Below, piece by piece: positions 26,500 through 35,666 of a DNA stretch of 64,000 bases. The notes under the pieces are model-generated. The model was not told the origin of the DNA. It did no database searches and saw only the letters and a program-made list of their open reading frames with translations. The translations under genes were made by a program, and so were the position numbers. Position 1 is the first letter of the stretch; every line of letters begins with the position of its first letter. Source of the stretch: JADKIH01 sp031417395 (GTDB lineage Bacteria; Bacteroidota; Bacteroidia; AKYH767-A; 2013-40CM-41-45); assembly GCA_031417395.1 (NCBI GenBank), contig JANOVM010000034.1, forward strand, positions 70,208-134,207, written 5' to 3'.

Positions 26500-27266
26500 C
26501 AGTCGTTTGAGATGATCATCCTCCTTGTTAAAGAATTTCTTCCGTTTGAAACTGTGTAAATATATATTCCGGGTTGAAGACCGTGCAAGTCAACTGGAAT
26601 AATTGATTTACCGCGTTGGAAATTATAGCTTCCTGTAATCACTTTTACGCCGAGCAGATTGGATAAAGTAAAGGTGATTTTTTCAGCACGTAAAAAAGCA
26701 ACAGGGATGTTAGTATATGATTTAGCAGGATTGGGCTGATTTTGTCCGACAGAAAAAGTATTGCGATCGATCACTCCAATAGCTGTGGTTGAATCGATCG
26801 TAATTGCATAATCGCTGTCGTTTTGATTAACTGTTTGAGGGGTACCAAATACAGTTCCGTAACCCCTAAGCTGAACTACTATGGGGTATAATCCTACCAT
26901 GCTAACAGAGGGCGAAGGACCTTGTAAAAGAATGCAGGCATCAGAACCTCCTGCAAAAACGCAATTCGAAGGAGTGCAAGAAAAAGTAAATCCCGAAGGC
27001 AAACCTGTAACATTTAATATTTTTATGGAATCAATGACAGCAGGTAATGTAAGTCCGGTAATAGGATCTGTAAATGTAGTATCTACTCCTACCTTTATCT
27101 GAATGACTGTGGAATAAGGCTGTCCGGTTAAGGCATGCGGTAATCCTGTAGCGCTGTCGGGATAAATACCAACATCGTTATGCGTAATATTGGTATCAGG
27201 AATACACTGTCCCGAAGCATACAATCCTGAAAATATCAGACAGATAAAAAAAGTAAATATTCTCAT
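26499..27266 (-). CDS. Small secreted protein with T9SS type A sorting domain
   Basis: 255 residues from the ATG at 27266 (MRIFTFFICLIFSGLYASGQ), which gives a signal peptide; the frame is open to 27452 but that would overlap the STAS gene. The body is beta-rich with three Cys close together (FSCTPSNCVFAG, DACILL). The last ~80 residues are a T9SS type A C-terminal domain (QNQPNPAKSYTNIPVAF, LSNLLGVKVITG, LQPGIYIYTVSNG, RRMII). It should be exported by Sec and then by the type IX system to the surface. Its place between STAS and rnz in a tight operon is unexpected. Confidence 0.82.
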   Translation of the reverse strand: MRIFTFFICLIFSGLYASGQCIPDTNITHNDVGIYPDSATGLPHALTGQPYSTVIQIKVGVDTTFTDPITGLTLPAVIDSIKILNVTGLPSGFTFSCTPSNCVFAGGSDACILLQGPSPSVSMVGLYPIVVQLRGYGTVFGTPQTVNQNDSDYAITIDSTTAIGVIDRNTFSVGQNQPNPAKSYTNIPVAFLRAEKITFTLSNLLGVKVITGSYNFQRGKSIIPVDLHGLQPGIYIYTVSNGRNSLTRRMIISND

Positions 27267-27267
27267 G

Positions 27268-27660
27268 TTATTTTTCTTTGTGAAGGTGTTTTTCAACTTC
27301 TTCCATGAAGATAAGATCAATTGCTTCATTGTTAGTAGGCAATTGAAGCAACATGGTATCAAGCTGAGAGATTGAAATAAGTTTTTTAACATGCTCCTGA
27401 ACTCCGGTAAGTACAAACATACCATTGTTATCACGGCACATTCTGTAGCCAACTAAAATCGCGCTCAAGCCTGAGGAATCACAGTATTGAACTTCACTCA
27501 TGTCGAAGATCATGTTTTTAAAATTTTCATGATGCAGAACAACGACTTCAGCCTTTAGTTCCGGGGCGACATTGGAAGTCAGTTTTGCTTCTTTTATCTG
27601 AACAAGTACGTACTTCTCTTGTTTATCAATGGATAGGTTCATAGTTGAGTATTTTTTCAA
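27268..27660 (-). CDS. STAS-domain protein (anti-sigma-factor antagonist type)
   Basis: 130 residues (a start at 27642 is also possible). A single STAS domain with beta-strand YVLVQIKEAKLTS and the phospho-acceptor region FDMSEVQYCDSSGLSAILVGYR, where the Ser pair matches the SpoIIAA phosphorylation site. A partner kinase/anti-sigma factor is not adjacent. The stop is 1 nt before the start of the T9SS-cargo gene, followed by rnz. Could act as a partner-switching regulator; the target is unknown. Confidence 0.85.
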   Translation of the reverse strand: MKKYSTMNLSIDKQEKYVLVQIKEAKLTSNVAPELKAEVVVLHHENFKNMIFDMSEVQYCDSSGLSAILVGYRMCRDNNGMFVLTGVQEHVKKLISISQLDTMLLQLPTNNEAIDLIFMEEVEKHLHKEK

Positions 27661-27804
27661 ATTTACGACAAAAAAAGCATTTCACCGTCATTACCCCATT
27701 AATTTTCAACACGACAATTAGGGGAATTGTTAATAATGGCAAGGAGGATTTTAGGGGTTCGGGATAACATCTGAGCTCAAAAAGCTTTATAATTTATTGA
27801 TGAT

Positions 27805-27869
27805 TTTGTCTTTCAATTCTACTTTCAGAATTAATTTTGATTACATTACTATCAATTAATTTGATTGTA
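27805..27869 (+). promoter_or_regulatory. Promoter and imperfect palindrome before dinB
   Basis: TTTG (27805-27808) and TAATTTTG (27832-27839) are 23 nt apart. Downstream, ATCAATTAATTTGAT inside ATTACA...TGTAAT forms an imperfect palindrome that ends at the ATG at 27870. This could be a DNA-damage operator, but it matches no LexA box I know. The -7 box overlaps the upstream ORF start at 27837, which supports the 27870 start. Confidence 0.5.
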
Positions 27870-29069
27870 ATGCAAACTTTAAACTCAAACAGAACTATTG
27901 TTCACATGGATATGGATTCATTTTTTGTTTCCGTCTCTATCCTTCAAAAGCCTGCATTAAGGGGGAAACCGGTACTTGTTGGCGGTAATGGCGACAGAGG
28001 CGTAGTTGCAGCCTGCAGCTATGAAGCCAGGACGTATGGCATCCATTCGGCTATGCCTATGAAAACTGCACGTCGTTTATGTCCGGAAGCAATTATCATT
28101 CGAGGTGATTATGAAGAATACAGTAAATTCTCCAATACCATTACTGATATAATAAAAGAAAAGGTGCCTGTTTATGAAAAATCTTCTATTGATGAATTCT
28201 ATATTGATCTAACCGGCATGGATCGTTTTTTTGGCTGTTACAAATTTGCTACGGAGTTAAGGCAGATAATTATTAAGGAAACACATCTGCCCATTTCGCT
28301 TGGCTTCTCGCAAAACAAAACTGTAAGCAAGGTAGCAACAGGCGAAGCCAAACCTAACGGTCAGCGCAAGATTGACTTTGGAACAGAAAAAAATTTCCTC
28401 GCTCCCCTATCGGTAAAAAAAATCCCTATGGTAGGTGAAAAGACTTACCAGCTTTTAAGAAGTATGGGAGTTGAAAAAGTGTACACTCTTCAAAAGATGC
28501 CTGTTGAAATGCTTGAAATGGTTCTGGGTGAAAATGGGAATACAATTTGGAAAAAAGCCAATGGAATTGATAACTCCCCTGTGGTACCTTATCAGGAAAG
28601 AAAAAGTATTTCTTCTGAAGAAACTTTTGAAACGGATACTATTGACACTACACTTCTACGCTCTGTTTTTATTTCCATGACAGAAAAACTTGCTTATCAG
28701 TTACGCTGCGAGAATAAGCTTGCTTCCTGCATAACGCTTAAGATTCGTTACTCCGATTTCAACACACACACGATGCAGGCCAGAATACCCTACACTTCCT
28801 GCGATCACACCCTTATTTCAAAAGCGAAAGAACTGTTTGAAAAACTTTATAACAAAAGAATGCTCATCCGGCTGATAGGTGTACGATTCAGTCATCTTGT
28901 AGGAGGCGGACATCAGATAAATCTTTTTGAAGACAGTCAGGAAATTATTCAGCTTTACCAGGCTATGGATAAAATAAGAAAACGTTTCGGAGAAAATAAA
29001 ATTCACAGGGCAGTTACTGATGGGTTTAAAGGGAGATCGTTTAATCCGTTTAATGGGAAGGTAAGTTAA
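27870..29069 (+). CDS. dinB: DNA polymerase IV (Y family)
   Basis: 399 residues from the ATG at 27870. The Y-family active site is intact: HMDMDSFFVSVSI with the first catalytic Asp, AACSYEARTYGIHSAMP, and KSSIDEFYIDLTG with the Asp-Glu pair. SLGFSQNKTVSKVATGEAKPNGQ and IPMVGEKTYQLLRSMGVEKV are palm/thumb signatures; a little-finger domain follows. It performs error-prone bypass of DNA lesions. Because the active site is complete, it is a true polymerase and not the catalytically dead ImuB. It lies 6 nt before a DnaE-type polymerase and is surely cotranscribed with it. Confidence 0.92.
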   Translation: MQTLNSNRTIVHMDMDSFFVSVSILQKPALRGKPVLVGGNGDRGVVAACSYEARTYGIHSAMPMKTARRLCPEAIIIRGDYEEYSKFSNTITDIIKEKVPVYEKSSIDEFYIDLTGMDRFFGCYKFATELRQIIIKETHLPISLGFSQNKTVSKVATGEAKPNGQRKIDFGTEKNFLAPLSVKKIPMVGEKTYQLLRSMGVEKVYTLQKMPVEMLEMVLGENGNTIWKKANGIDNSPVVPYQERKSISSEETFETDTIDTTLLRSVFISMTEKLAYQLRCENKLASCITLKIRYSDFNTHTMQARIPYTSCDHTLISKAKELFEKLYNKRMLIRLIGVRFSHLVGGGHQINLFEDSQEIIQLYQAMDKIRKRFGENKIHRAVTDGFKGRSFNPFNGKVS

Positions 29070-29075
29070 AACCAA

Positions 29076-32030
29076 ATGTACCTTAATTGTCACTCTTATT
29101 TCAGCTTTAAGTATGGCGTACTTTCACCCCCGGATCTTTTGAGTGAAGCGGAAAAATGTGGTATAAATAAAATTGCTTTGACCGATATCAATAATACTTC
29201 AGGTGTTCTTGACTTTGTCAGGAGAAGTGAAAAGAAGAAAATAAAACCTGTTGTTGGCATTGACTTCAGAAATGGAAATCAACCATGTTTTGTCGGGCTG
29301 GCGAGAAACAACGAAGGGTTTCGCGAGCTGAATGATTTTCTTTCTCTGTACCTAAATAGCAGGGAAGATTTTCATCCCATTGCTCCTTCTTTTTTGGAGT
29401 GTTATGTCATTTATCCTTTTCACCATCCATTCCGAGAGTTGAAAGAAAATGAATGTATAGGAATCAGACCTACTGAAATAAACAAATTAATTAATTCTCC
29501 ATGGAGAAGGTGTACGCAGAAACTTGTAATCCTATCTCCGGTTACCTTCAGGAATAGATCGGGTTTTAATGCGCACAGATTGTTGAGATCGATTGGTCAA
29601 AACACTTTGCTGAGTAAATTGCCGGAAAGCGAACAAGCTCAACCGGAAGAATGGATGGTTCCGGAAAATAAACTTATTGAAAAATTTGCTGCTTATCCTG
29701 AAATTATTTACAATACAAATTTAATTTTGAACGACTGCAGTATTGAATTTAAATTCGGCAAGAGTAAAAATAAAAAATCATTTACAGAAAGTGAATTACA
29801 GGATGAAATAAAATTAAGAGAGCTTTGTGCGCAAAACCTGCAGTACCGGTATCCGAATAAAGGACAAAATATTATCGATCGCTATGAAAAAGAAATTAAA
29901 GCGATAACTGAACAGGGCTTTGCTTCTTATTTTCTTATCAACTGGGATATTGTCAACTTTGCAAGACATAAAAACTTTTTCTATGTAGGCAGGGGAAGCG
30001 GGGCAAATAGTCTGGTTGCTTATCTGCTTAACATTACTGATGTTGATCCTGTCGATCTTGATCTTTATTTTGAAAGGTTTATGAATCCCTTTCGAACAAG
30101 TCCTCCGGATTTCGATATGGATTTTTCATGGAAAGACAGGGATGAAGTCATTCATTACATTTTCAAAACCCATAAAAATACACATACATCTCTTTTAGCT
30201 ACCTATAGCACATTTCAGGAAAATTCTGTTGTGCGCGAGCTTGGAAAAGTTTTCGGTTTGCCCAAAGCTGAAATTGATGCAATGCAGGATGAAGGCATTC
30301 TAAATCAATATGGAAAAATTGGTGCCCTTATTAAAAAATATGCTTTACTCATTAACGATTTTCCAAGTCATTTAAGTATTCATGCCGGAGGCATATTGAT
30401 TTCCGAATTACCCATGCATTATTATACTGCAACTTCATATCCACCCAAAGGATTTCCGCTTACCCAATTCAGCATGATTGAGGCGGAAGATATTGGACTT
30501 TATAAATTTGATATTCTGAGTCAGCGCGGACTCGGGCATATTAAGGACAGTCTGGCTATTATCCATAAAAACAAAGGAGTTAAAATCGACATTCATGATG
30601 TAAGCAGATTTAAGAAAGATGAAAATGTAAAAAAGCATTTGCGTGAAGCAAAATGTATGGGATGTTTTTATGTGGAAAGTCCGGCGATGAGGATGCTGTT
30701 GAAGAAACTGGAAGCAGATACCTACCTTGGACTTGTAGCTGCAAGTTCAATCATTCGTCCCGGTGTTGCTTCTTCCGGAATGATGAGGGAATATATTCTT
30801 CGTTCAAAAGGCCTCCCTCCTACATTACAGACACCACCGGAGATGTACGAAATTTTAAAAGAGACTTTTGGTGTAATGGTTTATCAGGAAGATGTAATCA
30901 AGGTTGCACATTATTTTGCCGGATTAACTCTTGGAGAAGCTGATATGCTTCGCAGAGGGATGAGTGGAAAATACAGAGGACGAGAAGAATTTGCCCTTGT
31001 TCGTGATAAGTTTTTTGCCAACTGCAACGGAAAAGGATATAAAGAAGAAACTTCTAAAGAAGTTTGGCGCCAGATTGAAAGTTTCGCCGGTTATGCATTT
31101 TCCAAAGGACACAGTGCTTCCTATGCTGTAGAAAGTTATCAAAGTCTTTTCTTAAAAGCCTATTTTCCCTTAGAGCACATGGTAGCAGTCATTAATAACT
31201 TCGGTGGTTTTTACAGGACGGAATATTATTTTCACGAAGCAAAAATGAATGGCGCGACAATACATGCACCGGATATAAATAAAAGTGATTATCTGACGTG
31301 TATCTACGACAAAGACATTTATATTGGCTTTGTCCATATTGCTGAATTAGAAAGCAAAGTGGCAGAAGACATTCTTAATGAAAGATTGCAGAACGGACCC
31401 TTTTCAGGACTTGAAGATTTTATGAAGCGTATTAATATTTCTGTAGGCCAATTAAGAATATTAATACGAATCGGTGCATTTCGCTTTACGAAACAAACTA
31501 AGAAAGAGTTGTTATGGGAAATCCATGCCATTCTGGGAAAAAGAAATAAAACAGAAATTGTTAAGGAACTTTTTGAAGTAAGCAAAAATAAATTTGAAAT
31601 TCCCCCGCTCTATTATCAGGCATTGGAAGACTCCTTTGATGAAAAAGAAATTTTAGGATTTTCAATACTTGCTCCATTTGAACTTTTGAGAGAACCACTT
31701 CCAAATTCAATCAATGCAAAAGAACTACAACATTATGCCGGAAAAATTATTGAAATTGTGGGATACCTTGTTACCCTGAAATATACAAGGACAAAATACA
31801 GTGAGCGAATGATGTTTGGAACCTTTATAGATAATCAGGGAAACTTTTTTGATACCACACATTTTCCGAAGGTTTGTATTGAATTTCCTTTACATGGAAA
31901 AGGTTGTTATGTTATTCGGGGAAAAGTGGCTGTAGAATTTGGGTTTTACAGTATCGATGTCATAAGTTTGAGGTTTATGGAAAATCACACTAGAGAAACA
32001 TCAGGCTCAGAGCATTCTGAAATAATTTAA
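29076..32030 (+). CDS. DNA polymerase III alpha subunit, error-prone DnaE2-like
   Basis: 984 residues, shorter than replicative DnaE of the phylum. The N-terminal PHP domain is degenerate (NCHSYFSFKYGVLSP keeps only one of the HxH pair). The polymerase core is complete: YVGRGSGANSLVAYLL (about 303-318), catalytic PDFDMDFSWKDRDEV (about 346), LLATYSTFQENSVVRELG, SIHAGGILIS, SFAGYAFSKGHSASYA. A helix-hairpin-helix and OB-fold region (IIEIVGYLVTLKYTRTKYSERM) close the protein, and the C-terminal tau-binding part appears absent. Size and pairing with dinB point to a damage-tolerance polymerase in the manner of DnaE2 cassettes. Confidence 0.88.
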   Translation: MYLNCHSYFSFKYGVLSPPDLLSEAEKCGINKIALTDINNTSGVLDFVRRSEKKKIKPVVGIDFRNGNQPCFVGLARNNEGFRELNDFLSLYLNSREDFHPIAPSFLECYVIYPFHHPFRELKENECIGIRPTEINKLINSPWRRCTQKLVILSPVTFRNRSGFNAHRLLRSIGQNTLLSKLPESEQAQPEEWMVPENKLIEKFAAYPEIIYNTNLILNDCSIEFKFGKSKNKKSFTESELQDEIKLRELCAQNLQYRYPNKGQNIIDRYEKEIKAITEQGFASYFLINWDIVNFARHKNFFYVGRGSGANSLVAYLLNITDVDPVDLDLYFERFMNPFRTSPPDFDMDFSWKDRDEVIHYIFKTHKNTHTSLLATYSTFQENSVVRELGKVFGLPKAEIDAMQDEGILNQYGKIGALIKKYALLINDFPSHLSIHAGGILISELPMHYYTATSYPPKGFPLTQFSMIEAEDIGLYKFDILSQRGLGHIKDSLAIIHKNKGVKIDIHDVSRFKKDENVKKHLREAKCMGCFYVESPAMRMLLKKLEADTYLGLVAASSIIRPGVASSGMMREYILRSKGLPPTLQTPPEMYEILKETFGVMVYQEDVIKVAHYFAGLTLGEADMLRRGMSGKYRGREEFALVRDKFFANCNGKGYKEETSKEVWRQIESFAGYAFSKGHSASYAVESYQSLFLKAYFPLEHMVAVINNFGGFYRTEYYFHEAKMNGATIHAPDINKSDYLTCIYDKDIYIGFVHIAELESKVAEDILNERLQNGPFSGLEDFMKRINISVGQLRILIRIGAFRFTKQTKKELLWEIHAILGKRNKTEIVKELFEVSKNKFEIPPLYYQALEDSFDEKEILGFSILAPFELLREPLPNSINAKELQHYAGKIIEIVGYLVTLKYTRTKYSERMMFGTFIDNQGNFFDTTHFPKVCIEFPLHGKGCYVIRGKVAVEFGFYSIDVISLRFMENHTRETSGSEHSEII

Positions 32031-32062
32031 ATTCACTAAATTAAAAATTAAATCAAAAAGGG

Positions 32063-32321
32063 GCAAATTTCACCCCGGGGCAAATTCAAAATCAAAGTGC
32101 CCAAGGATGTATCCACCTTTCATCATTACCATAATATTATTAAATAGAATAAAAAATCCGGCTGACGCCATGCAAATGACCCCTATTTTCCCCCCTTTTG
32201 CAAGGCTATCCACCGGCTGGCGGACAGCATGAATGTATAAATACACAAATAACTTTATTACAAAAGGCAATTCCAACCTCATACATGCAGGATATTTTAT
32301 TGAAGCCAGTGTTCATTTTCC
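32063..32321. repeat. Dispersed ~259-bp intergenic repeat, copy B
   Basis: Same orientation and length as copy A at 12434-12692. Best-conserved blocks: GACGCCATGCAAATGACCCC, GCAAGGCTATCCACCGGC, AAATACACAAATAA, AATTCCAACC and ATTTTATTGAAG. It fills most of the gap between dnaE2 and the minus-strand T9SS gene. The rest of the gap shows no feature. Confidence 0.75.
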
Positions 32322-32409
32322 CTAATTCAAAATCACAAACTATCAAAAAGTTAAAATATCATTCCACATATATTATTTAAAGGAATATAAGAAATATAAT
32401 AATTTGATT

Positions 32410-33324
32410 TTATTGAACAATTATTCTTGCTGTATAAATATTTGTTCTATCGCTTACTTTAATAAAGTATAAACCTTTATTAAGATTGCCTCTTTCAATC
32501 GTTAATTGCTTTCCGCTGAAATTAAATTTTCTTACTTCTTCTCCCAGAATGTTTGTTAATGTTATTTCGGAATTAATTTGTTCTTTAACAAAAGTTAGGT
32601 TTGTTTCTGTTTTGAAAGGATTTGGATAAAGATTAAATGAAGATGTAAGACTCACTTCATTTAAATTTGACATTAATGGAGCAGTACCGCAGGAGTCTGT
32701 GCCCTTCTTGTAAAAAACAAGAAACACCTTTTCTACGCAAGGCGGAAATGGTCCATTAGCGCATGAATTATAATAATAGGTCCTTCTGCCAATACCTTTT
32801 CCATATTCCTCGTAACCGTAAAAAGGCTCAAAATAAGAATAGCAGGAATCAATAAGTTGGGGACCATTTTCCAATCTGGTAATATTTACAATTTGCGTGT
32901 TGCAAAATGAAGTATCGTAGTAAATTGTGTCCAACCAAATACCTGTATATCCTGCTGTATCGATACAGTCTGGATTCCAATAGTGAATTTTTCTACCAAG
33001 TCCGGCACCAACAGAGTCATTCAGATTGGTATAAATAAGTGTGCCGCCTATAATTGTATCGTATATTGGAAGACATGATTGACAACTCTGCCCGGTATAG
33101 GAATATGAGTCAAAATTATAAAATAAAGTATCATTCAATGCACTGTAATACTTGTTTGTAATAATTTTTTTCTCAAAAGTGGGAGGAGATGTAATCCCAC
33201 CTGCTTTGGTTATAAAAACATCACCAACATTATAATCGTAAATTTCAGCAACTGTTAATAGAGATTGAGATCGAACAGCTGAAAAGAAAAAACAAATAAA
33301 AATTAGAAGTACATATTTTTTCAT
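32410..33324 (-). CDS. Secreted protein with T9SS type A sorting domain
   Basis: 304 residues: signal peptide (YVLLIFICFFFSAVRSQ), a ~210-residue body of unknown fold with paired cysteines (CQSCLP, CANGPFPPC, DSCGTAP), and a C-terminal T9SS type A domain (NLYPNPFKTETNLTF, LTNILGEEVRKFNFSG, LNKGLYFIKVSD). Exported to the cell surface or medium. It lies 102 nt downstream of the TM-barrel gene on the same strand without a hairpin between, so it may be part of the sigma-factor operon and a target or reporter of that system. Function of the body is unknown. Confidence 0.8.
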   Translation of the reverse strand: MKKYVLLIFICFFFSAVRSQSLLTVAEIYDYNVGDVFITKAGGITSPPTFEKKIITNKYYSALNDTLFYNFDSYSYTGQSCQSCLPIYDTIIGGTLIYTNLNDSVGAGLGRKIHYWNPDCIDTAGYTGIWLDTIYYDTSFCNTQIVNITRLENGPQLIDSCYSYFEPFYGYEEYGKGIGRRTYYYNSCANGPFPPCVEKVFLVFYKKGTDSCGTAPLMSNLNEVSLTSSFNLYPNPFKTETNLTFVKEQINSEITLTNILGEEVRKFNFSGKQLTIERGNLNKGLYFIKVSDRTNIYTARIIVQ

Positions 33325-33426
33325 GGTGTCAGTTTTAAAAGATTAGAACCATATAAAATAAACACTTAATTTGCGTTTATGCAATAGCAGCACCGACAAA
33401 TGAATACAATATGACTAAAAAATGAC

Positions 33427-35022
33427 TTAATTAATCATATAGCTTATACCAAATAAAATTCCAGTCAAATAATATTTTTGTTTCACACCGTAAGAATTCT
33501 CAAAAACAGAATTCAGGTTGGACTTAATTTGAGGTCTTATTAACAATTTAGCCCTTCCGCTGAAGCGATAATAAAAGTCGGCACTAAACCTTGCGTTTAC
33601 CATTATCTTACGGAAGGTTTTAATTTCACTGAATGAATCCAAACCACGACCGTCGCGTCTTAGATAATTTCCTTTTTGCGAAACAAGTAAGGCAGGAGAA
33701 ACACCACCGCTAACACCAAATCCGGCTCTGCCTTTCGAAAAGCAGACAGAAAGTTCAACAGGGATTTCAATATACGTTAATCTGTTAATTCCATTTCTCT
33801 CTGCAATTAACTTATCGTATTGAGATGTTTCAATCGTATCCTGATTTATTACAATTGCACTGTCTTGTCGTTGCAAAATAGTTTGCATAAAATAAGGATT
33901 GCCGGTTATATAAGCGGTATCAGTATCTGCGTAATTGGAAATAAAAGTTTGCCAGGATGAGTTGGTAGTAATAGAATCCTTCAGACTGTAAGGATAATAA
34001 TTTGTTTTCTCTCCGTATGTTGAATATTCAACACCCATACTTAATGTAAATAATTTCTTTGTTGCCGATATAGACAAGCCAATGGAAGGAGTAACAATTG
34101 AATTTTCTTCACTCTTTCTTTGATTTAAATAACTCTGCCAATCGTTACTGCCTTGAAGACTCTTATTAATTGAATGTGCCCCAACATAAAAAGAAACCTC
34201 CCAACTGATATGATTTCGGGAAGTTGTCTGCATTAATGGCTTGGGCCATGATTTTTCATTTGTTTCAAGTTGTCCGGAAGGAACTAAAATTTCACCTTCA
34301 TAATTCCTAAGCAAAGAAATTTGCTCAACACTTGCAACGGCGGGATAAATCCCTGAAGATTCTAAAGTTGAATTAAATGAATTGTCTTTTGAACTTGCAA
34401 TTCCATTATTATTTTTAGATTGAAGAATTGATTTATGTGTTTTTCCGGAAAAATTTTGTAAACCTTCCTTTTTATGACCGGCTAAAGAAAGAGACGGAGA
34501 ATTAGAAGGTAAATTAGATGTTGACATTCCGGAAGCTGAAGCGGTTGCTTTAGACACTGAATTTGCAGAGGATTTCGTTTTTGATGTATTCCGATTTGAT
34601 GAAATTGATTCATTCACCGGCATCTTTGCGTTATTTAAAGAAGAACTTTTTGATGCCATTAAACCGGAATTGTTTTTAGAAGCAGGTGCTGATGAAATAC
34701 TGCTTTCCTTATTTGCTTTAGCAGAAAGTGATGGTAGTGAACTTGGGCTTTGAGTTGAGTTAGTATTCTCTTCATTAAGATTAATAGAATTAGCTATAGG
34801 ATTGGAATTATTGGCAACCTGTCCTTGATTATCAGAAGTATGCTTTAAGGCAGTATCGCTGTTGTGATTGCTGAACCAAAAAGCAAATCCAATAATAATG
34901 GCAGGAACAACAATGGATGCCGCTATCCGAATTAATTTCCTTGTTCTAAAATGCCTGTCAAGCATTTTTTCCGCCGCTAGCCATGACTGGTTTGCATCAG
35001 GAATATTTTTATTATCGCTCAT
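33427..35022 (-). CDS. Single-helix protein with long linker and predicted C-terminal outer-membrane barrel, sigma-associated
   Basis: 531 residues in an unusual order. Residues 1-32 are a charged cytoplasmic segment (SWLAAEKMLDRHFRTRKLIR). One helix follows (IAASIVVPAIIIGFAFWFS, ~33-51). Residues ~52-225 are a Ser/Asn/Lys low-complexity linker. The last ~260 residues have the alternating pattern of an outer-membrane beta-barrel (WEVSFYVGAHS, LFTLSMGVEYSTYG, YIEIPVELSVCF, MVNARFSADFYYRF) ending ILFGISYMIN. The start overlaps the stop of the ECF sigma gene by 4 nt (ATGA), so they are coupled. By position it should be the anti-sigma or signal input of that sigma factor, with the N-terminus in the cytoplasm and the barrel in the outer membrane. 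That role is inferred. Confidence 0.72.
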   Translation of the reverse strand: MSDNKNIPDANQSWLAAEKMLDRHFRTRKLIRIAASIVVPAIIIGFAFWFSNHNSDTALKHTSDNQGQVANNSNPIANSINLNEENTNSTQSPSSLPSLSAKANKESSISSAPASKNNSGLMASKSSSLNNAKMPVNESISSNRNTSKTKSSANSVSKATASASGMSTSNLPSNSPSLSLAGHKKEGLQNFSGKTHKSILQSKNNNGIASSKDNSFNSTLESSGIYPAVASVEQISLLRNYEGEILVPSGQLETNEKSWPKPLMQTTSRNHISWEVSFYVGAHSINKSLQGSNDWQSYLNQRKSEENSIVTPSIGLSISATKKLFTLSMGVEYSTYGEKTNYYPYSLKDSITTNSSWQTFISNYADTDTAYITGNPYFMQTILQRQDSAIVINQDTIETSQYDKLIAERNGINRLTYIEIPVELSVCFSKGRAGFGVSGGVSPALLVSQKGNYLRRDGRGLDSFSEIKTFRKIMVNARFSADFYYRFSGRAKLLIRPQIKSNLNSVFENSYGVKQKYYLTGILFGISYMIN

Positions 35023-35603
35023 TGTAAAATTGAATTATTGATGATTACTTTTTTTTTCCACTCTTCTTCTAAAAACGCTTTTAATTTTTTTCTGGCATTG
35101 TGTAGGTGAGCTTTTGATGTTCCTGATGATATATTTAACATTTTACCGATTTCTTCATGACCATAGCCGTCGACAACAAATAAATTAAATACTGCACGAC
35201 TCATAGTAGAAAGCTGATCGATGGCAAGAAGTATTTCTTCGAGTTTTTCTTTTTCATTTAGCGGGTCTGAGGAAGGATGTAAATAATCCTCTTCTCCCAA
35301 ATCTCTGTATTCCAGATTTTCTCTATGTCTGGCATTTTTCCTGAATTCATCGATGATATGATTAATAGCAATTCTTCTGGTCCACAACTCAAAAGGAACA
35401 TTTTCATTTTTCTTCAGATACGAGCCCATGTTACGGACCATCTTTAAAAAAATATAATTGATAGCAGACTGAACATCATCCACATTTACATAATATCTCC
35501 TGCAAACAGAAACGAGGAAAGGAAAGCACATCTGATAAAGATCATAGTGTGCTTTCCGATCATCTTTTCTGCACTGTTCTAACAGGAGTATGGATGGATT
35601 CAT
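35019..35603 (-). CDS. ECF-type sigma factor
   Basis: 194 residues. Region 2 is visible (LLEQCRKDDRKAHYDLYQMCFP, DDVQSAINYIFLKMVRN, PFELWTRRIAINHIIDEFRKN) and region 4 has the helix-turn-helix ELSTMSRAVFNLFVVDGYGHEEIGKMLNISSGTSK-type pattern (HEEIGKMLNISSGTSKAHL). It directs RNA polymerase to a dedicated promoter set. The gene overlaps the TM-barrel gene by 4 nt, the usual layout of a sigma factor with its regulator. A terminator-like hairpin ends only 10 nt before its start codon, which raises the question of how it is transcribed. Confidence 0.88.
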   Translation of the reverse strand: MNPSILLLEQCRKDDRKAHYDLYQMCFPFLVSVCRRYYVNVDDVQSAINYIFLKMVRNMGSYLKKNENVPFELWTRRIAINHIIDEFRKNARHRENLEYRDLGEEDYLHPSSDPLNEKEKLEEILLAIDQLSTMSRAVFNLFVVDGYGHEEIGKMLNISSGTSKAHLHNARKKLKAFLEEEWKKKVIINNSILQ

Positions 35604-35613
35604 TCTTTTTCTT

Positions 35614-35642
35614 AAAAAGGGAAGAGGCCGAGACCTCCTCCC
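35614..35642 (-). terminator. Intrinsic terminator or attenuator before the ECF sigma gene
   Basis: On the minus strand GGGAGGAGG-tctcgg-CCTCTTCCC (one G-T pair) is followed by TTTTT. It lies 24 nt after the PKD-gene stop and 10 nt before the sigma ATG. It may end the PKD transcript or, by partial read-through, set the sigma level. Confidence 0.75.
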
Positions 35643-35666
35643 TCATAACTTAACGAGAAAACTAAA

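Noticed and set aside
27268..27452. Longer start for the T9SS-cargo gene (at 27452)
   Set aside because: It would overlap the STAS gene by 185 nt and place 62 residues before the signal peptide. The ATG at 27266 gives a normal signal peptide and a 1-nt gap.
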